Shown here: piece after piece, positions 1 to 11,262 of the stretch
Position numbering within the stretch: the first letter of the stretch is position 1
Layout of the letters: every line of letters starts with the position of its first letter
NCBI GenBank assembly: GCA_030272155.1
Contig: CP126195.1
Coordinates: 124,001-188,000 of the forward strand
Direction: 5' to 3'
Length of the DNA: 64,000 nucleotides
Source of the DNA: Tetradesmus obliquus
Taxonomy: Eukaryota; Chlorophyta; Chlorophyceae; Sphaeropleales; Scenedesmaceae
Translations under genes and position numbers: made by a program
The notes under the pieces: model-generated
Databases searched by the model: none
What the model saw: the letters and a program-made list of their open reading frames with translations, nothing else
What the model was told of the DNA's origin: nothing

Positions 1-651
1 CTTCGCTGGCTGCTGCTTGTGCACGCTTGTGCGACCTGGTTCGGACAAGCCCCGGACCGGAATGCTACTGATACACGATGCTGGCTAATCTCGTAAAAGA
101 CCTAACAAAGTATAAGTTTAGTCTCTTAGAAACGGTTTGCTACGCGTGACCTGCTAAAGCTATCTTTCACAGCTGGTCCCTTCTTCGCAGAGGCTGATGT
201 CTTATCTGGTTCAACCCTTACCCCATTCAATGTTGGTTTCAAGGCAAGTGAAGATGTTCTGTATGGTGGCCTGTGTCCAGCAACACCCTGCCACCAGGGT
301 CCGCCTTGTCACTTCGCAGACTCGTACTCATCCGATCCCGCCTGCCAGGCAGTGCCGTGCTCGCTCCCCTTGCATGAGCTCCTAGACATAAAGAGACCCT
401 TAACCGGTACCGTACCACATACAATGTTCACGCATCTTTTCATAAATGCACGGGGCAGCGCACCGCAAAAAGGTGCTGCATCAGTACTTGCGTAATGGTG
501 GTGAATACACCGTGCCTGCATGACGACCTATTATAAGGCACTATGCAGATCTATGAACCATTAGAACCTAGATTCAGTGGATTGAAAAGCAACTGTACTT
601 GGGCGCTGCGGCACAGGGTAGCAGCTGCACGGCCCGTAGGTCACCTGGGCC

Positions 652-720
652 GCTGGTGAGAGAGTCTCTCACCCGGGCCGCTGGTGACGTCACGCCAGCA
701 CGGTGCTGGTGACGTATCAC
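652..720. promoter_or_regulatory. Cluster of short palindromes with a CRE-like core
   Basis: A near-perfect 17-bp palindrome lies at 656-672 (GTGAGAGAGTCTCTCAC). TGACGTCA, the CRE/bZIP consensus, is at 685-692 inside a 10-bp palindrome. CCAGCAC facing GTGCTGG follows at 695-709, then GTGACGTATCAC. A unit containing GGGCCGCTGGTGA occurs twice. A regulatory role is inference only; no gene start is close by. Confidence 0.3.
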
Positions 721-1292
721 AGTGTGCTGCATGCATGCAGCGGCACCGAGCCCCACTGGTGCAAGGCCTTCCGAGGGTACATGCGAGGAACCAATCCCGA
801 CGGCCAGATGTATGCAGATGCAAGCCCCCCGTGCATAGCTGCAAGTTGAATTCAGTTGTCTGGCCTCGTCAATGTGATGCTGCTGCTATAGCAGCGCCAA
901 CGACATCGCTGCACCTTGTTGCAACGCAAATTCCTTGCTTAAACAGGCTGCCCACCAGCTCTTTGCTGCTGCCACAGCAGCTCGACAATTGCCCGGCAAT
1001 CAATGGCATTGAAGCAGCGGCTGCTCACCTCTGCTGCTGCACGCTGCCAAGAGCTTGGCCGGGTCGCTGCCAGTGCAGTTGTTGACTGCAACTTGCAGTG
1101 CTTACTTGAAGGTGTGTGCATTGTGCGCGCCCTGCAAGGACTCAGCGGGTGTGCAGCCACTGGCTGTGCTGCTTGCTGCGTCTGGGAGGCGTGGGGTATA
1201 AATCCTGCGTGCCCGCAGCCTGCCAGGCTGGCACGCGTGGATCACTTTTGGCTGAACTTCAGCAGGACTCCTTGAACTGCAAATTGGCGGTG

Positions 1293-1325
<33 letters not shown>

Positions 1326-1370
1326 TGCTGCTGGTCCTGCTGCTGGTCCTGCTGCTGCTGCTGCTGGTCG
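1293..1370 (+). repeat. (CTG)n microsatellite with CTGGTC interruptions
   Basis: Eleven or more uninterrupted CTG units are followed by CTGGTCCTG-type variants. The repeat lies in non-coding DNA. Confidence 0.85.
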
Positions 1371-1764
1371 TGAGGTTTTGCGCTTTGTTGTGGCTGTGGC
1401 AGACATGACAGTGCATCATGTTTCGCCACCAGCTGGAGCCTTCACGTGGCATCTGCAGGAGGTACTGCCAGTACGCGCAGGTGTGCGTGCCATGCGCAGC
1501 TGCAAGAGCAACATGACTCCAAACGACGCACACACACAACGTACATTCTCTTCACATCATGGACAGCAGGCACGCCAGCAACAAGCACTGAGTACGCATT
1601 GCCTGCCTGTTGCCTGAGGCTGGTGAACCCCAGCCTGACATAACATGCCACAACGGCAGTTACGAACATGAGCTGTCAGTTTGGGGTGCTAAGCAATGTT
1701 CGTGTAATTTGGTGTTGTTGGACGGCAACTGGTGAGGTTATTATCAGCTTGATCGTCCGTCCCC

Positions 1765-2847
1765 ATGCAAGACGAAAGACCCCGGCCAGAGGATGCCGGC
1801 GATGCAAGCCTGTATTACGACAAAAGCGAAGCTAAACGATATCACACGTGCCAGGAAGTAGTTCAAAAGCAGGTGGAGCTGACAGCACGAGCGCTGGAGT
1901 TCCTGGGGCTGTCAGCAGAGCAGCATGCAGCAGCAGGAGGCAGCAGCAGGCCGCTCATTGCTGACATTGGCTGCGGTGAGGCCCCGCTGCTGCTGGCCGA
2001 GCCCTGTCACATGAAATGGCAGCGTTGTGCTTGGCTTAGTGAGCTGTCTGGTCCTGCTGCCCACTAGCAGGCCTGAGCAGGGCAGCTCGTCTGCCAATTA
2101 AGCAGCTGTGCATGTTGTGCCAGTACTGCGCAGGAGCCGCAGCATGCACGGAATCATCACAATCATTATTTGGCATTGTTTGCCTGCTGCTGCATCAGGC
2201 TCTGGGCTGAGTGGTGGCCTGCTGAGCCGGCTGGGCCTGCCCTGGCTGGGCCTGGACATTGCCGCTGACATGCTGCAGGTGGGTGGGGGTGGGCCTGGCT
2301 GAGCGCTGCAGCGACCTGGCCATGTTGCACCTGCCGCTGCGGCAGTCTGAGCACTGCTGTACTCTGCTGTACAGAAATTATCGCTTATGAGCAAGCCTGT
2401 TTGACACCTTGCAGGCATCGGCATGCACAGCAGCAGCAGCAGCAGCAGCAGCTCTCTGTAGGCACAACAGTGTCTGACTAGCACTCCACTGGACAGCCAC
2501 AGTGATCGTGCTAAGCGCAAGGCTGCAGCAGCCTGTAAGCAAACAACGTGTTTGCCTGCAACACCCTCCACCACACACAGCTGCTGCAGCATCGCGCCAA
2601 GCAGGCAGGCACTGCATCGCTCACCACCCTTTACTACCGCCCTCTGCCCGCAGATCGCAGCACAGCACGTGCAGCAGCCTGGCAGCAGCAGCAGCAGCGG
2701 CAGCAGCAGTGCGCCATGCGGCTGCTGCGGGCTGCTGGCTGCCGACATGGGCCAGGGCCTGCCGCTGCGGCCTGGCAGCCTGGAAGGCGCTGTCAGCATC
2801 AGCGCCCTGCAGTGGATCATCGCGCCAGCAGCAGCCACACCAGAAAC

Positions 2848-2916
<69 letters not shown>

Positions 2917-4648
2917 GCAGCAGCGATCAAGCAGCACATTGTGGCCTGCGCAGGTGGCAGCAGCAGGCTCCAGTCCCACTGCCGCCAGCAGCAGCAGCAG
3001 CACCAGCGGCGGCAGTCAGGCCAGGCTGGCGTGCTTCTTCGGCAGCCTGGCATCAGCGCTGGCACCTGGCGGGGCAGCAGTGGCGCAGTTCTACCCACGC
3101 TGCCCTGGGGAGGCCCAGGTGGGCTGCTGACAGAGAGAATGTATTTTGCATGTTGTTTTTGTGGGGTGGGGTGGGGGCCTTGTTGTTCGTTGTGTGGGGC
3201 CAGGACTGCGCTGCTGCTCTGGTTATTCTGCGCTGCAGCCTTGCAATGAACTGTATCAACTGGCTGGTCTTGTGTTTTGCGGAGCGCCTGCACATCACCA
3301 CATCGCCACCGCCAATGACGTGTTTACTCACACCGTGCAACGTGCATGGGGCTGCGCTGCAGGCTGTGCTGAGCTCAGCAGCTGCTGCGGGGCTGGTGCC
3401 GCTGCTGCTGGTGGACTTCCCTCACCGCACTCCAGCACGCAAGTACTTCCTGCACCTCACCCGGCCAGCAGGCAAGGCAGCAGCAGCAGCAGCAGCAGCA
3501 TGTGCTGCGCCGGAGTGCCCCTTGAGTTGGCACATCGGCGGCACCTGCAGCCTGTGGCACAAGCAGCAGCAGCAGCGGAGGCAGCGGCAGCACCAGGGCT
3601 GTGCAGGAGCAGCAGCAGCAGGAGAGGCAAGCAGCTGCTGTGACATTGCAACTGAAGCTGCCTGCCATGATGTTGCTGATGCCTGGATGCAGCAGCAGCA
3701 GGAAAGCAGTTCACCTCAGCAGGACGCACTGCAAACACATCCAAAACAGCAGCAGGAGCAACAGCAGCAACAGCAGCAGCAGCAGCAGCAGCTGCAGCGT
3801 GTTGTGTGTGGCGTGGACGCCTGGGTGGCGACCTTCCATGCCAAGCACTGCAAGAAGCTGCTGCGGCTGATGTGGAGGGCAGGCCTGGACAGCGGCACAG
3901 TCAGCATGCAGCAGCAGCAGCAGGGCAGCAGCACGCACACAGGGACTGTGCCAGCAGCAGCAGCAGCAGCAGCAGCAGCCGGTGAGGGTGGTGGTGGGGA
4001 CAGCTGGATGAAGGCTGTGCTGCAGCTGGAGCTGCCTGCATCACTGCTGCAGGGCAGGGGGCAAGATAGCAGCGACAGCAACAGCAGTGGGAGCCTGCAG
4101 CAGGCTGGCCAACCAGCGGGCAGGCAGCTGAACTGCTACGGCAACAGCCTGCTGATCAGCTGCATTGGCAAGGCACAAGACCTTGCAGCAGCAGCACGCA
4201 CTGCTGCAGAACTCGTGAGGCGTGAAGGGCAAGATGCAGCAGCAGCAGCAACCGCACCTGAGCACACAGCTGCAAAGCAGCTAGCAGTTGCACTGGCCTC
4301 GGCGATGCAGCACCTTGTGGAGGAGCAGCAGCAGCAGCAGCAGCAGCAGGATGCTGTGCAGGTGCCGGTGGTGTCAGCAGAGGTGCTGGCAGCAGCTGAC
4401 CTGGCGCCTCAACGGCCAACACCGCAGCAGCAGCAGAGCAAGCGTGCGCGGCGGGCACGAAAGCAGTTCATGCAGGCCGCATTGGTGCCACTCAACCCCG
4501 AGCAGCAGCAGCAGCAGCAGCAGCAGGAGCAGCAGGTTGCTGTAGGCAGAGCAGTGGGCTGCAGCAGCTGGATGCAGGTGGATGTGGCCATTGGCTTTGC
4601 GCCGCACCTAGTGTACAGTGTGTCGCTGCCGGGCTGGCAAGCCGTGCC

Positions 4649-4687
<39 letters not shown>

Positions 4688-4883
4688 TGCTGCCAGCAGC
4701 TGCAGTGGCGCTGCAGGCATTGCTACAGCAGTGCTGCAGGGGCTGCGCGCAGTGCACACTGCACAGCCTGGGCTGGGCGTGTATGGTGTGCTGCTGGTGA
4801 TGCATGGCAGCAGCCTGGACAGTGGTGGCAGCAGCGGCTTGCAGATGCTGGTGGGGTGCTACGGTGCAAACGGCAAGCAGTAG
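1765..4883 (+). CDS. BUD23: 18S rRNA (guanine-N7)-methyltransferase BUD23 with long C-terminal extension
   Basis: SAM-dependent enzyme that, with its partner TRM112, methylates one guanine of 18S rRNA during small-subunit maturation in the nucleus. Exons: 1765-1975, 2199-2278, 2654-3118, 3363-4883, all phase-consistent, giving 758 residues. Seen: N-terminal SLYYDKSEAKRYH; SAM motif ADIGCGSGLSGG (about 66-77); LGLDIAADML; DMGQGLPLRPGS (128 on); SISALQWI; RLACFFGSL; FYPRCPGE; then VDFPHRTPARKYFLHL (about 269-284). These follow the BUD23/WBSCR22 order. A run of 25 glutamines (163-187) is inserted in the loop between SISALQWI and RLACFF. The family normally ends near 280 residues with a basic tail. 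Here about 470 extra Q/A-rich residues follow in the same exon, with islands such as SKRARRARKQF and a C-terminal stretch I do not recognise. The extension could be a fused second protein. Confidence 0.88.
2849..2923 (+). repeat. (CAG)25 coding microsatellite
   Basis: Twenty-five Gln codons, one of them CAA, lie inside the BUD23 catalytic domain. They replace a short loop of the family. Confidence 0.9.
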
Positions 4884-5073
4884 CGATGTTGCTAGCAGCC
4901 TGAAGAATCGCTGCTTAGGTAGCATTGATCGTCCGACTTTGTCAAGCCGCTGCAGATGGGATATGGTTGGATTGAAATTGTTGCCATCAGCTGCATGTAC
5001 CTGTGCTGTTGCAGAGACATCATGCCATCAGCTCCCATTGACTCCAAGTGTTTCTTGCCGAACCGGCATTGAT

Positions 5074-5162
5074 ACATTACATTACATTACATGCTCCACT
5101 CAACGAGGAGTGGGAACCCCAGTCAGGAGCCAACGAGAGGCTCATAGGGGGGGGGGGGGGGG
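5074..5162 (-). repeat. Short dispersed repeat copy with (TAATG)n tail plus poly-G
   Basis: About 75 bp match, in inverted orientation, 32332-32413 almost base for base. The match includes a pentanucleotide tail (ATTAC on this strand). Homology stops at GCTCATAGGGGG, where this copy continues into a 16-base poly-G. A tail of short tandem units and 5' truncation suggest the 3' end of a non-LTR retroelement or SINE. The class is not proven. Confidence 0.5.
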
Positions 5163-5309
5163 TCAAGAGTCAATGGGACTCCAGCAGCGGCTGATTGAAT
5201 TGCGCTGCTGGTTCCTCAAAGTCAGTGACACCTGTGAAGCACATCTGTGTACACAGTTTGTTTGTCCACCGTGTGCTTTTCATGGCCCTATGGCACCAGA
5301 GTGTGCAGG

Positions 5310-5314
5310 TGTAA
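5310..5314 (+). terminator. Candidate TGTAA poly(A) signal of BUD23
   Basis: TGTAA lies about 430 bases after the BUD23 stop. TGTAA is the usual poly(A) signal in chlorophycean algae. The motif is short, so the assignment is tentative. Confidence 0.3.
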
Positions 5315-6200
5315 CTAGCTAGGTGTGGCTCTCTGCACACCCCGGCATGGCGTGTTGCAGTGCTTTGTTGAACCATTGATCGGCGAACACCGGCTTGAAT
5401 ATAACACAATGTGTTTTCTTGCTTTGAAACATTGGTTTTCGCGTGTCTTGCACCGTTACTGTGCTGTCGCGTTTATATCGCAGGGACAAGCTAGTCGATG
5501 ATGACATTCAAGGTGGGTGGGGATCCAACTCGAGAAGATAAAATTGATTGCCATCAATAGGTTTGAAAAATGCGCTCAGCACTTTTGCAAGATGACGTCT
5601 GTCATGTCCGGGTTTGCGTGAGCTCGCTGTACTTGAACTTCCGACACGGCAGTGCACAGCGATTCAGAAAGAGACTCGCCCAAGTAATCTCGTAATTCAT
5701 ATCTGAGCCACATTTAGCATCACAATGTGTTAATTGTTATCACAGGCGCCTCTTCAAACATGAGTTGCTCCGTCACAGCTGACTTGCGACGATCCACCGC
5801 ATAAGCAGCTAGAATAGCTCAAGCGTCTTCTGTTGGTCGTAAGCAAGCTTTGTGCTTTGGATGCAAACGTTCGACAATTCGGCAATCCCTGCATTTCCGC
5901 AGTTGTTTCTATAGATCTGCTTTCAGTCTGTGGTGCCCTGCCTCACAGCAGAGGCCCCAAGCATAAACTGGCATACTCACACAAACATGACAACCAACCT
6001 ATGTATCAGCATCTTCCAGATAATAATTACTTGTCAGGCTTGCTCTCAGCATGCTGGCGACAGGCCTGCTGCTGCTGCCCCTGCTGCTGTCACTACACGC
6101 ACACTGTGCGCAATTACTGCGGAGCAGTACTGCTGCCGCGCCTCTCCCGTACTTCGCTGCTGCAGCCACACACATCCCATCCAGTCCCACTGCGACAGCC

Positions 6201-7221
6201 ATGGGCCGCTGCGCCCCACTGTGCAGCCGGCCGGCGCTGCTGTGGCCTGCCTCCTTCCTGCTGGGCATTGCCGTGTTTGCGCCCCTGGAGGCGCTGGTGC
6301 TGTGCATCGACTACTACTCAGAGTCCTTCCCGGTGCGTGGCATTGTCAGCTGGCAAAGGCATCAGCAGCTGCCTGAGCAGAGGCTTTGTCGCGGCCTTGC
6401 GTGTGCAGTGTTTTGCATCTGTGGCAGTGCGTTTGTGTGTTTGGTGCTGTGCATAAACTACTACTCAGAGTCCTTCCCGGTGGGTGACAGCTGGCCGGCT
6501 GGCGGACCAGAGCAGATGTTTGGGGGTAGAAGACTTGCCCCTGGCACCCTGCTGTCAGCCGTGCGCAGCACTGCTGTGCTGCTCCTGCACCCTCCTGCGC
6601 CCTCAACGCACTTTGCCCGTACCTGCATAACTGCCGGCCCCACACAATGCGTCTTGCTCTGTTCACTGCTGCACACCTGCGCACTGCTTGCTTACCCTTG
6701 TCCCTGCCGCGCACCCACCCCTGCAGGGCGCGCAAGCCGCGGTGAAGCTGTCAGCCACGTACGACGCCATGCTCACGCTCACGCAGCTGGCCTGCTACTG
6801 CTGCGAGGCCTGGGTGCGCAAGTACGGCCGCGGCCGCATCCTGTGGCGGCACAGCCTGGTGGCGGGCCTGCTGTGCCTGCTGGTGGTGGTGAGCGGCAGC
6901 AGCAGCAGCAGCAGCATCAGCAGAAGTTGCTTGACGCATGCCATTGTGTTGGGAGTGTTGCTGGCCATGGTGCATGCGGCGCAGGTTGCCCGCATCTGCA
7001 GTGCCGTCATCCGCACCAATGCTGCATTCAAGGCCATGTAGTTTGCACCAACACTGCTACTGCTGCTGCTGCTGCTGCTGCTGCCGGCTGCTGCAGTACG
7101 ACAGGGTCATCGTGGGGGAGGTGCTGCCTCCTCCCGGCTACGCGCTGCCGCTGCTGATCGTGATCACCGCCCTCATAGGGGCCCTGGACGGCATCTCCAT
7201 CGGCGCCGTGTATGGTGAGCG

Positions 7222-7262
<41 letters not shown>

Positions 7263-9576
7263 TGTGGGGCAGAACTGGCTTGGTGTTTGCTGTGCTAACA
7301 GGGCACCCCTGGGCCACAGCACCTCTGGCACCTCACATAGCCATTGGCATCTGCAGCACACATCATGCTGCTGCTCCGTTGCACATGGTTCTACGCCACC
7401 TGCTGCAACGCGGCTGTTTGTAACGCTTTTCGTAACACATGCAGGCGAGGTGGGCATTGCCGGCCCCGGCCCCGCGCAGGCCGTGGTGGCGGGCCACTCC
7501 ACAGGCTTCCTGCTGCTGGTGGCGCTGCGCGTCATCACCAAGCTGGCGCTGCCGGCCACACGCGAAGGCACGCGCCTCAGCGTGTGCATCTACTTTGCCA
7601 CAACCGGGCTGCTGGTGCTGGCCGCTGCTGCTGCGTACCTGTGGGTGCTGCGGCCTGCGGTGGCGGCGGCCGCAAGTGACCGCCTGGAGTCCAGGTGCGT
7701 GTGTGACAGGGGAGGGGAGGGGGAGGGGGGCATGCGTTCCGTGTGGCAGGTTGCGCTGAAGCGGATGTTGCAAGAAACTGGCAGGAGTCAAGGATTGTGT
7801 GACACGTGCAGTCGGTTGCGCTGAGGCGGGAGACACAGTACAGCTTGACAGCGCACACAGGCAGACTGCCATGCACACACGTAGCGGTGCCTGCGCAGCT
7901 CCTCCTGCTGCCGTCATCATGCTGCGGCAACAAAAAAACAGACGCTTCTGATCATCACCCTGCTCCTGCTGGCTCACCAAGTCACTGCACCTCACCCCTC
8001 TGCCGCACTCCTCTACAGGATGGCCAAGGCACTTCTTCCCTCTGCTCACCAAGTCACTGCACCTCTCCCCTCTGCCGCACTCCTCTGCAGGATGGCCAAG
8101 GCACTTCTTCCCTCTGCTCACCAAGTCACTACACTTCTTTCTTCTGCCGCACTCCTCTGCAGGATGGCCAAGGCGCTGGACGTGGTGCCCTTTGGTGCCA
8201 CCTACAGCCGCGCCTCAGGGCTGCGCTTCAGGCCCTGCCCCAGCGCCCGGGGCGTGTCCCTCTCCATGCGCCTGGTGCACACGGGGCTGCCGCCCAGCAC
8301 CCTCAACAGCATGCGCGGCTCGCTGTCAATCTCGCCCAGCCTGCTGGCCGGCACGCTGCCGCAGTACGCACAGAGCGTCAAGCTCTTCGGCAGCAGCAAG
8401 AGCCATGCTGCTGCTGCTGCTGCTGTGGCACAGCCGGATGGCGTGCTGGACACTGGCACGTTGACACCCAAGGCGGCTGGCGCTCGGCTGGGCCCGTTGG
8501 TGCTGCACTCTTGCAGCACTGCAAGCAGCGCTGCTTCGTCTGCCTTGCATGGCAGTGGTGCCGGCAGCGGCGCCCTGCCTGCCTCTCCTCGGGCTGGGCA
8601 CAAGGCGGCAGCCGCAACCGCAAAGATGAAGAAGCGCGTCACGTTTGATGTGCCTGAAGATGCTGAGGAGGAGGAGAGAGAGGTGGCAGAGGAGGCGGCA
8701 GCACACGGCCACAACGAGCTTGCAGAAAATGCTGCTGCCAAGGATCAGGAGGCACTGCTTGCAGGAGGCAGCAGCGGCGGCAAGCTCCTGACGCCTACCA
8801 ACACATTGGCGGAGGGGCTGCCAGATGCGCCTGGGCATGCTGCTGCTGGTGTGCTTGCGGCAGCTGCTGGCAAGCTTGCGGAGGGGGCAGCCAAGGGCAA
8901 GGCAGCAGACACAAAAGGAGGGGCAGCAGGGAGTGAGCGTGATGATGTTGACCGCCAGCAGCAGCACCTGGACCAGGATGAGGCGGTTGCATGGGCCACT
9001 GTGGTTGAAAAGGATGGTGCACGCGCACGCGGCGGGGAGACGGCGGCGGCAGCTCAGGAGGAGGCGTCACCTTTTGTGGCCGACCAGGCGGATGAGTTCT
9101 CTCCGTTCCAGGTGGGGCAGGGTGCTGCTTGCGCATGCATCTGTGCTGGGCTGCTGTGTGTCTGTGGCCGTCCTGCGCCCGCTGCGGCAGACACTGCTGT
9201 ATGTTGCAGGGGCTTGTAGAAAGGCAGCTGTGGACAGTAAAGCAGCGCCCGCAGCTTCCACGTTTTGCAGACAACATAGTTTTGCACACCCTCTGCTGCT
9301 GATCCTGTTGCTGCAGGTGGTGCACATGAAGACGCTGGGCAGGAAGCTGTTCGGCGCCATAAAGAGCATGCAGAGTGGCAAAAGTGAGGCGGGGGCAATG
9401 GCTGCATCGCCTGCTGGGACAGTAGTCTGCTTTGACAGGCAAACAAGACACACATGCACTCTGCTGCACAGTCCGTCTGTTGCATGGTGACAACGGATCA
9501 GTGCTCACGTCCTGTGGAGTGCCTGAACTGATGCACTTGCCAACCGCACCAACAGTGCATGACTAGCACCAGCTCA

Positions 9577-9626
<50 letters not shown>

Positions 9627-10033
9627 AGTGTTTGGCGCCAGTGGCTTCTTCAGCAGCCGCCGCTTCAGCGCCGGCCTCACCGCCAGCAGCCGCAGCAGCA
9701 CGGGCAGCCGCCGCCCTGCGGGCATCACGCTGCGCCAGCTCAGCGACCTCAAGAGCGGCAAGCTCAAGTTCGAAGATGTGGTAAACATGGTGCGTGCTTT
9801 CACAGCGAACAAAATAGAACACTATGCACACTCTCGCGCGCCATATCTGTCATCTTATATCCAGAGACATCTTACTGCGGTGCTCAAAAACACCCGACCT
9901 CACAGTGACGGTGCTGACGGCGGCTGCCTGTGATTGCTGCTGTTTGTGTTGTGGATGGGGCAGAGCCTGGCATACTTGTTAGCCCCCTGCACGTGCTGTG
10001 TGAAGAGATGGACAGCACCCCAAAGTCGCTCTG

Positions 10034-10083
<50 letters not shown>

Positions 10084-10455
10084 CACCCCTTCAAGCAGAG
10101 CCTGGCTGCCCCTGAGCCCAAGTACGCGCTGCCGGGCCGCAGCGTGGCTGCCGTCACTGCCGCCATCCTGCGTGACTCCTGGGCCTTCTGCCTGGGCATC
10201 CTGCTGTCCTACCTGGGGCAGTTCCTGGTGCTGCCTGCCATCTTGGGCTTTGTGGCATGGCCCGCAGTGGGCAGCTGGTACCCGCTGCTGCTGCAGGTGG
10301 GCGGCGGCAGCGCGCATCGAGCCGGGCATGTGCCGCTGAGTGATGGCCCTGATCTTGGGTGCCAGGACTCCGCATCGGTGCCTTTGCCATGCACATGCTG
10401 ATGCGTTTGCGTGCAGCAATTCTCAGCACATCTGCTTGCCCACACACTGTGTATC

Positions 10456-10493
<38 letters not shown>

Positions 10494-11202
10494 CCCCTCC
10501 TCAGGTCACTCAGGGCCTGGGCGACCTAGCGGGCAAGCTGCTGCCGGTGTGGGAGCCAAACCGCCCGCAGGCCACCATGGCAGGCATTGCAATTGCCCGC
10601 ATGGCGCTGGTGCCGGCCATAGTGCTGGGGCTGGCCTTTGATGCGGGGCCGGGCTTCTTCTTCCCCATGGTGTTTGCGCTGCTGGTGTCCGCCTGGTGAG
10701 GGACGTGCAGGGTTAGGCTGCATGGCTGGGTGTACTGAGATGCACTGCCGCTTTGTTTTTGCTGCTGCTAGTGTGCGCTAAGAGCAGGGGTGGTTGAGTG
10801 TCGTCACCCGCAGGACCCCAGGAGATACGCATCAACAGCAGCAGGTTTGCCAGCGCAACTGCGGGGCACACTCGCACCCATGGTGCTCCATTGTTGACGC
10901 TGCCCTGCGCTGCCATCTTGCGCTGTGTCACCTCCACACGTGACTCACGCTGCCTTGCTCCCTGCCGTTCTGCACTCCCTTCTCCTCTTCACAGGTACGA
11001 GACGAGCATCTTTGCCATGGCGTGCAGCGAGGGCGGGCACCCCGATGACGTGTACGTGGTGGAGAGCCTGCTGGCCTTCATGATACAGGCGGGCTCCCTC
11101 AGCGGCGCGCTGCTGTCCATGGCGCTCAGCCTGGGGCCCTGGGCGGCTGCTGCCGCTGCTGCTGAGGGAGGTGGCGGTCATGGGAGTGTGCATGGCGCGT
11201 GA
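6201..11202 (+). CDS. Equilibrative nucleoside transporter (ENT/SLC29)-like membrane protein
   Basis: Probable facilitative nucleoside/nucleobase transporter. Exons: 6201-6332, 6727-6888, 7097-7214, 7445-7694, 8163-9111, 9317-9383, 9629-9789, 10099-10296, 10505-10695, 10995-11202; 811 residues, all phases match. Seen: TM1 with GIAVFAPLEALVL then DYYSESFP; a helix around GALDGISIGAVYGEVG; GHSTGFLLLVALRVITK; and in the C-terminal half SWYPLLLQVTQGLGDLAGK, the ENT-type segment in TM8 or TM9. The pattern is six helices, a long loop, then five helices. The loop (about residues 222-630) is far longer than the family's and is Ala/Glu-rich, with a basic patch KMKKRVTFDVPED. Start: the first ATG that opens directly into TM1. 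Ends of exons 1 and 10 and the start of exon 5 are duplicated in adjacent non-coding DNA. Substrate cannot be told. Confidence 0.8.
6445..6488 (+). repeat. Intronic echo of transporter exon 1 end
   Basis: About 38 of 40 bases copy 6297-6336, the last codons of exon 1 (DYYSESFP) plus a donor-like GTGGGTG. It lies 150 bases downstream inside intron 1. Confidence 0.85.
7972..8187 (+). repeat. Three tandem 72-bp units spanning the exon 5 acceptor
   Basis: Units begin at about 7972, 8044 and 8116. Each carries a pyrimidine-rich tract, an acceptor CAG, and GATGGCCAAGGC. Candidate exon starts are 8019, 8091 and 8163, exactly 72 bp apart, so the frame is preserved and stays open (repeat peptide MAKALLPSAHQV...). 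Confidence 0.9.
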
Positions 11203-11262
11203 GGCGCTGGTGTTGCAGGAGGGGGCTGCTGTCCATGGCGCTCAGCCTGGGGCCGTGGGCTG
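11105..11262 (+). repeat. Direct duplication at the end of the transporter gene
   Basis: A roughly 34-bp stretch of the last exon (11109-11143) recurs at 11226-11259, just after the stop codon, with one or two differences. Confidence 0.8.

Larger units (their letters stand above)
1..1764. other. Gene-free stretch upstream of BUD23
   Basis: I see no exon with both splice sites and protein-like content here. The short open frames have no recognisable motif. The stretch holds a palindrome cluster (652-720), a (CTG)-rich tract (1293-1370), and a TATAAAT motif near 1196 that is too far from the BUD23 start to assign. The right part is T/G-rich and could be 5' UTR or promoter of BUD23, or the 3' region of a gene lying to the left. 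Confidence 0.6.
4884..6200. other. Spacer between BUD23 and the nucleoside transporter
   Basis: No supported gene. It contains a short dispersed repeat copy (5074-5150), a poly-G run of 16 (5147-5162), and a TGTAA at 5310-5314 that may end the BUD23 transcript. The right half is probably promoter and 5' UTR of the transporter. Confidence 0.6.
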
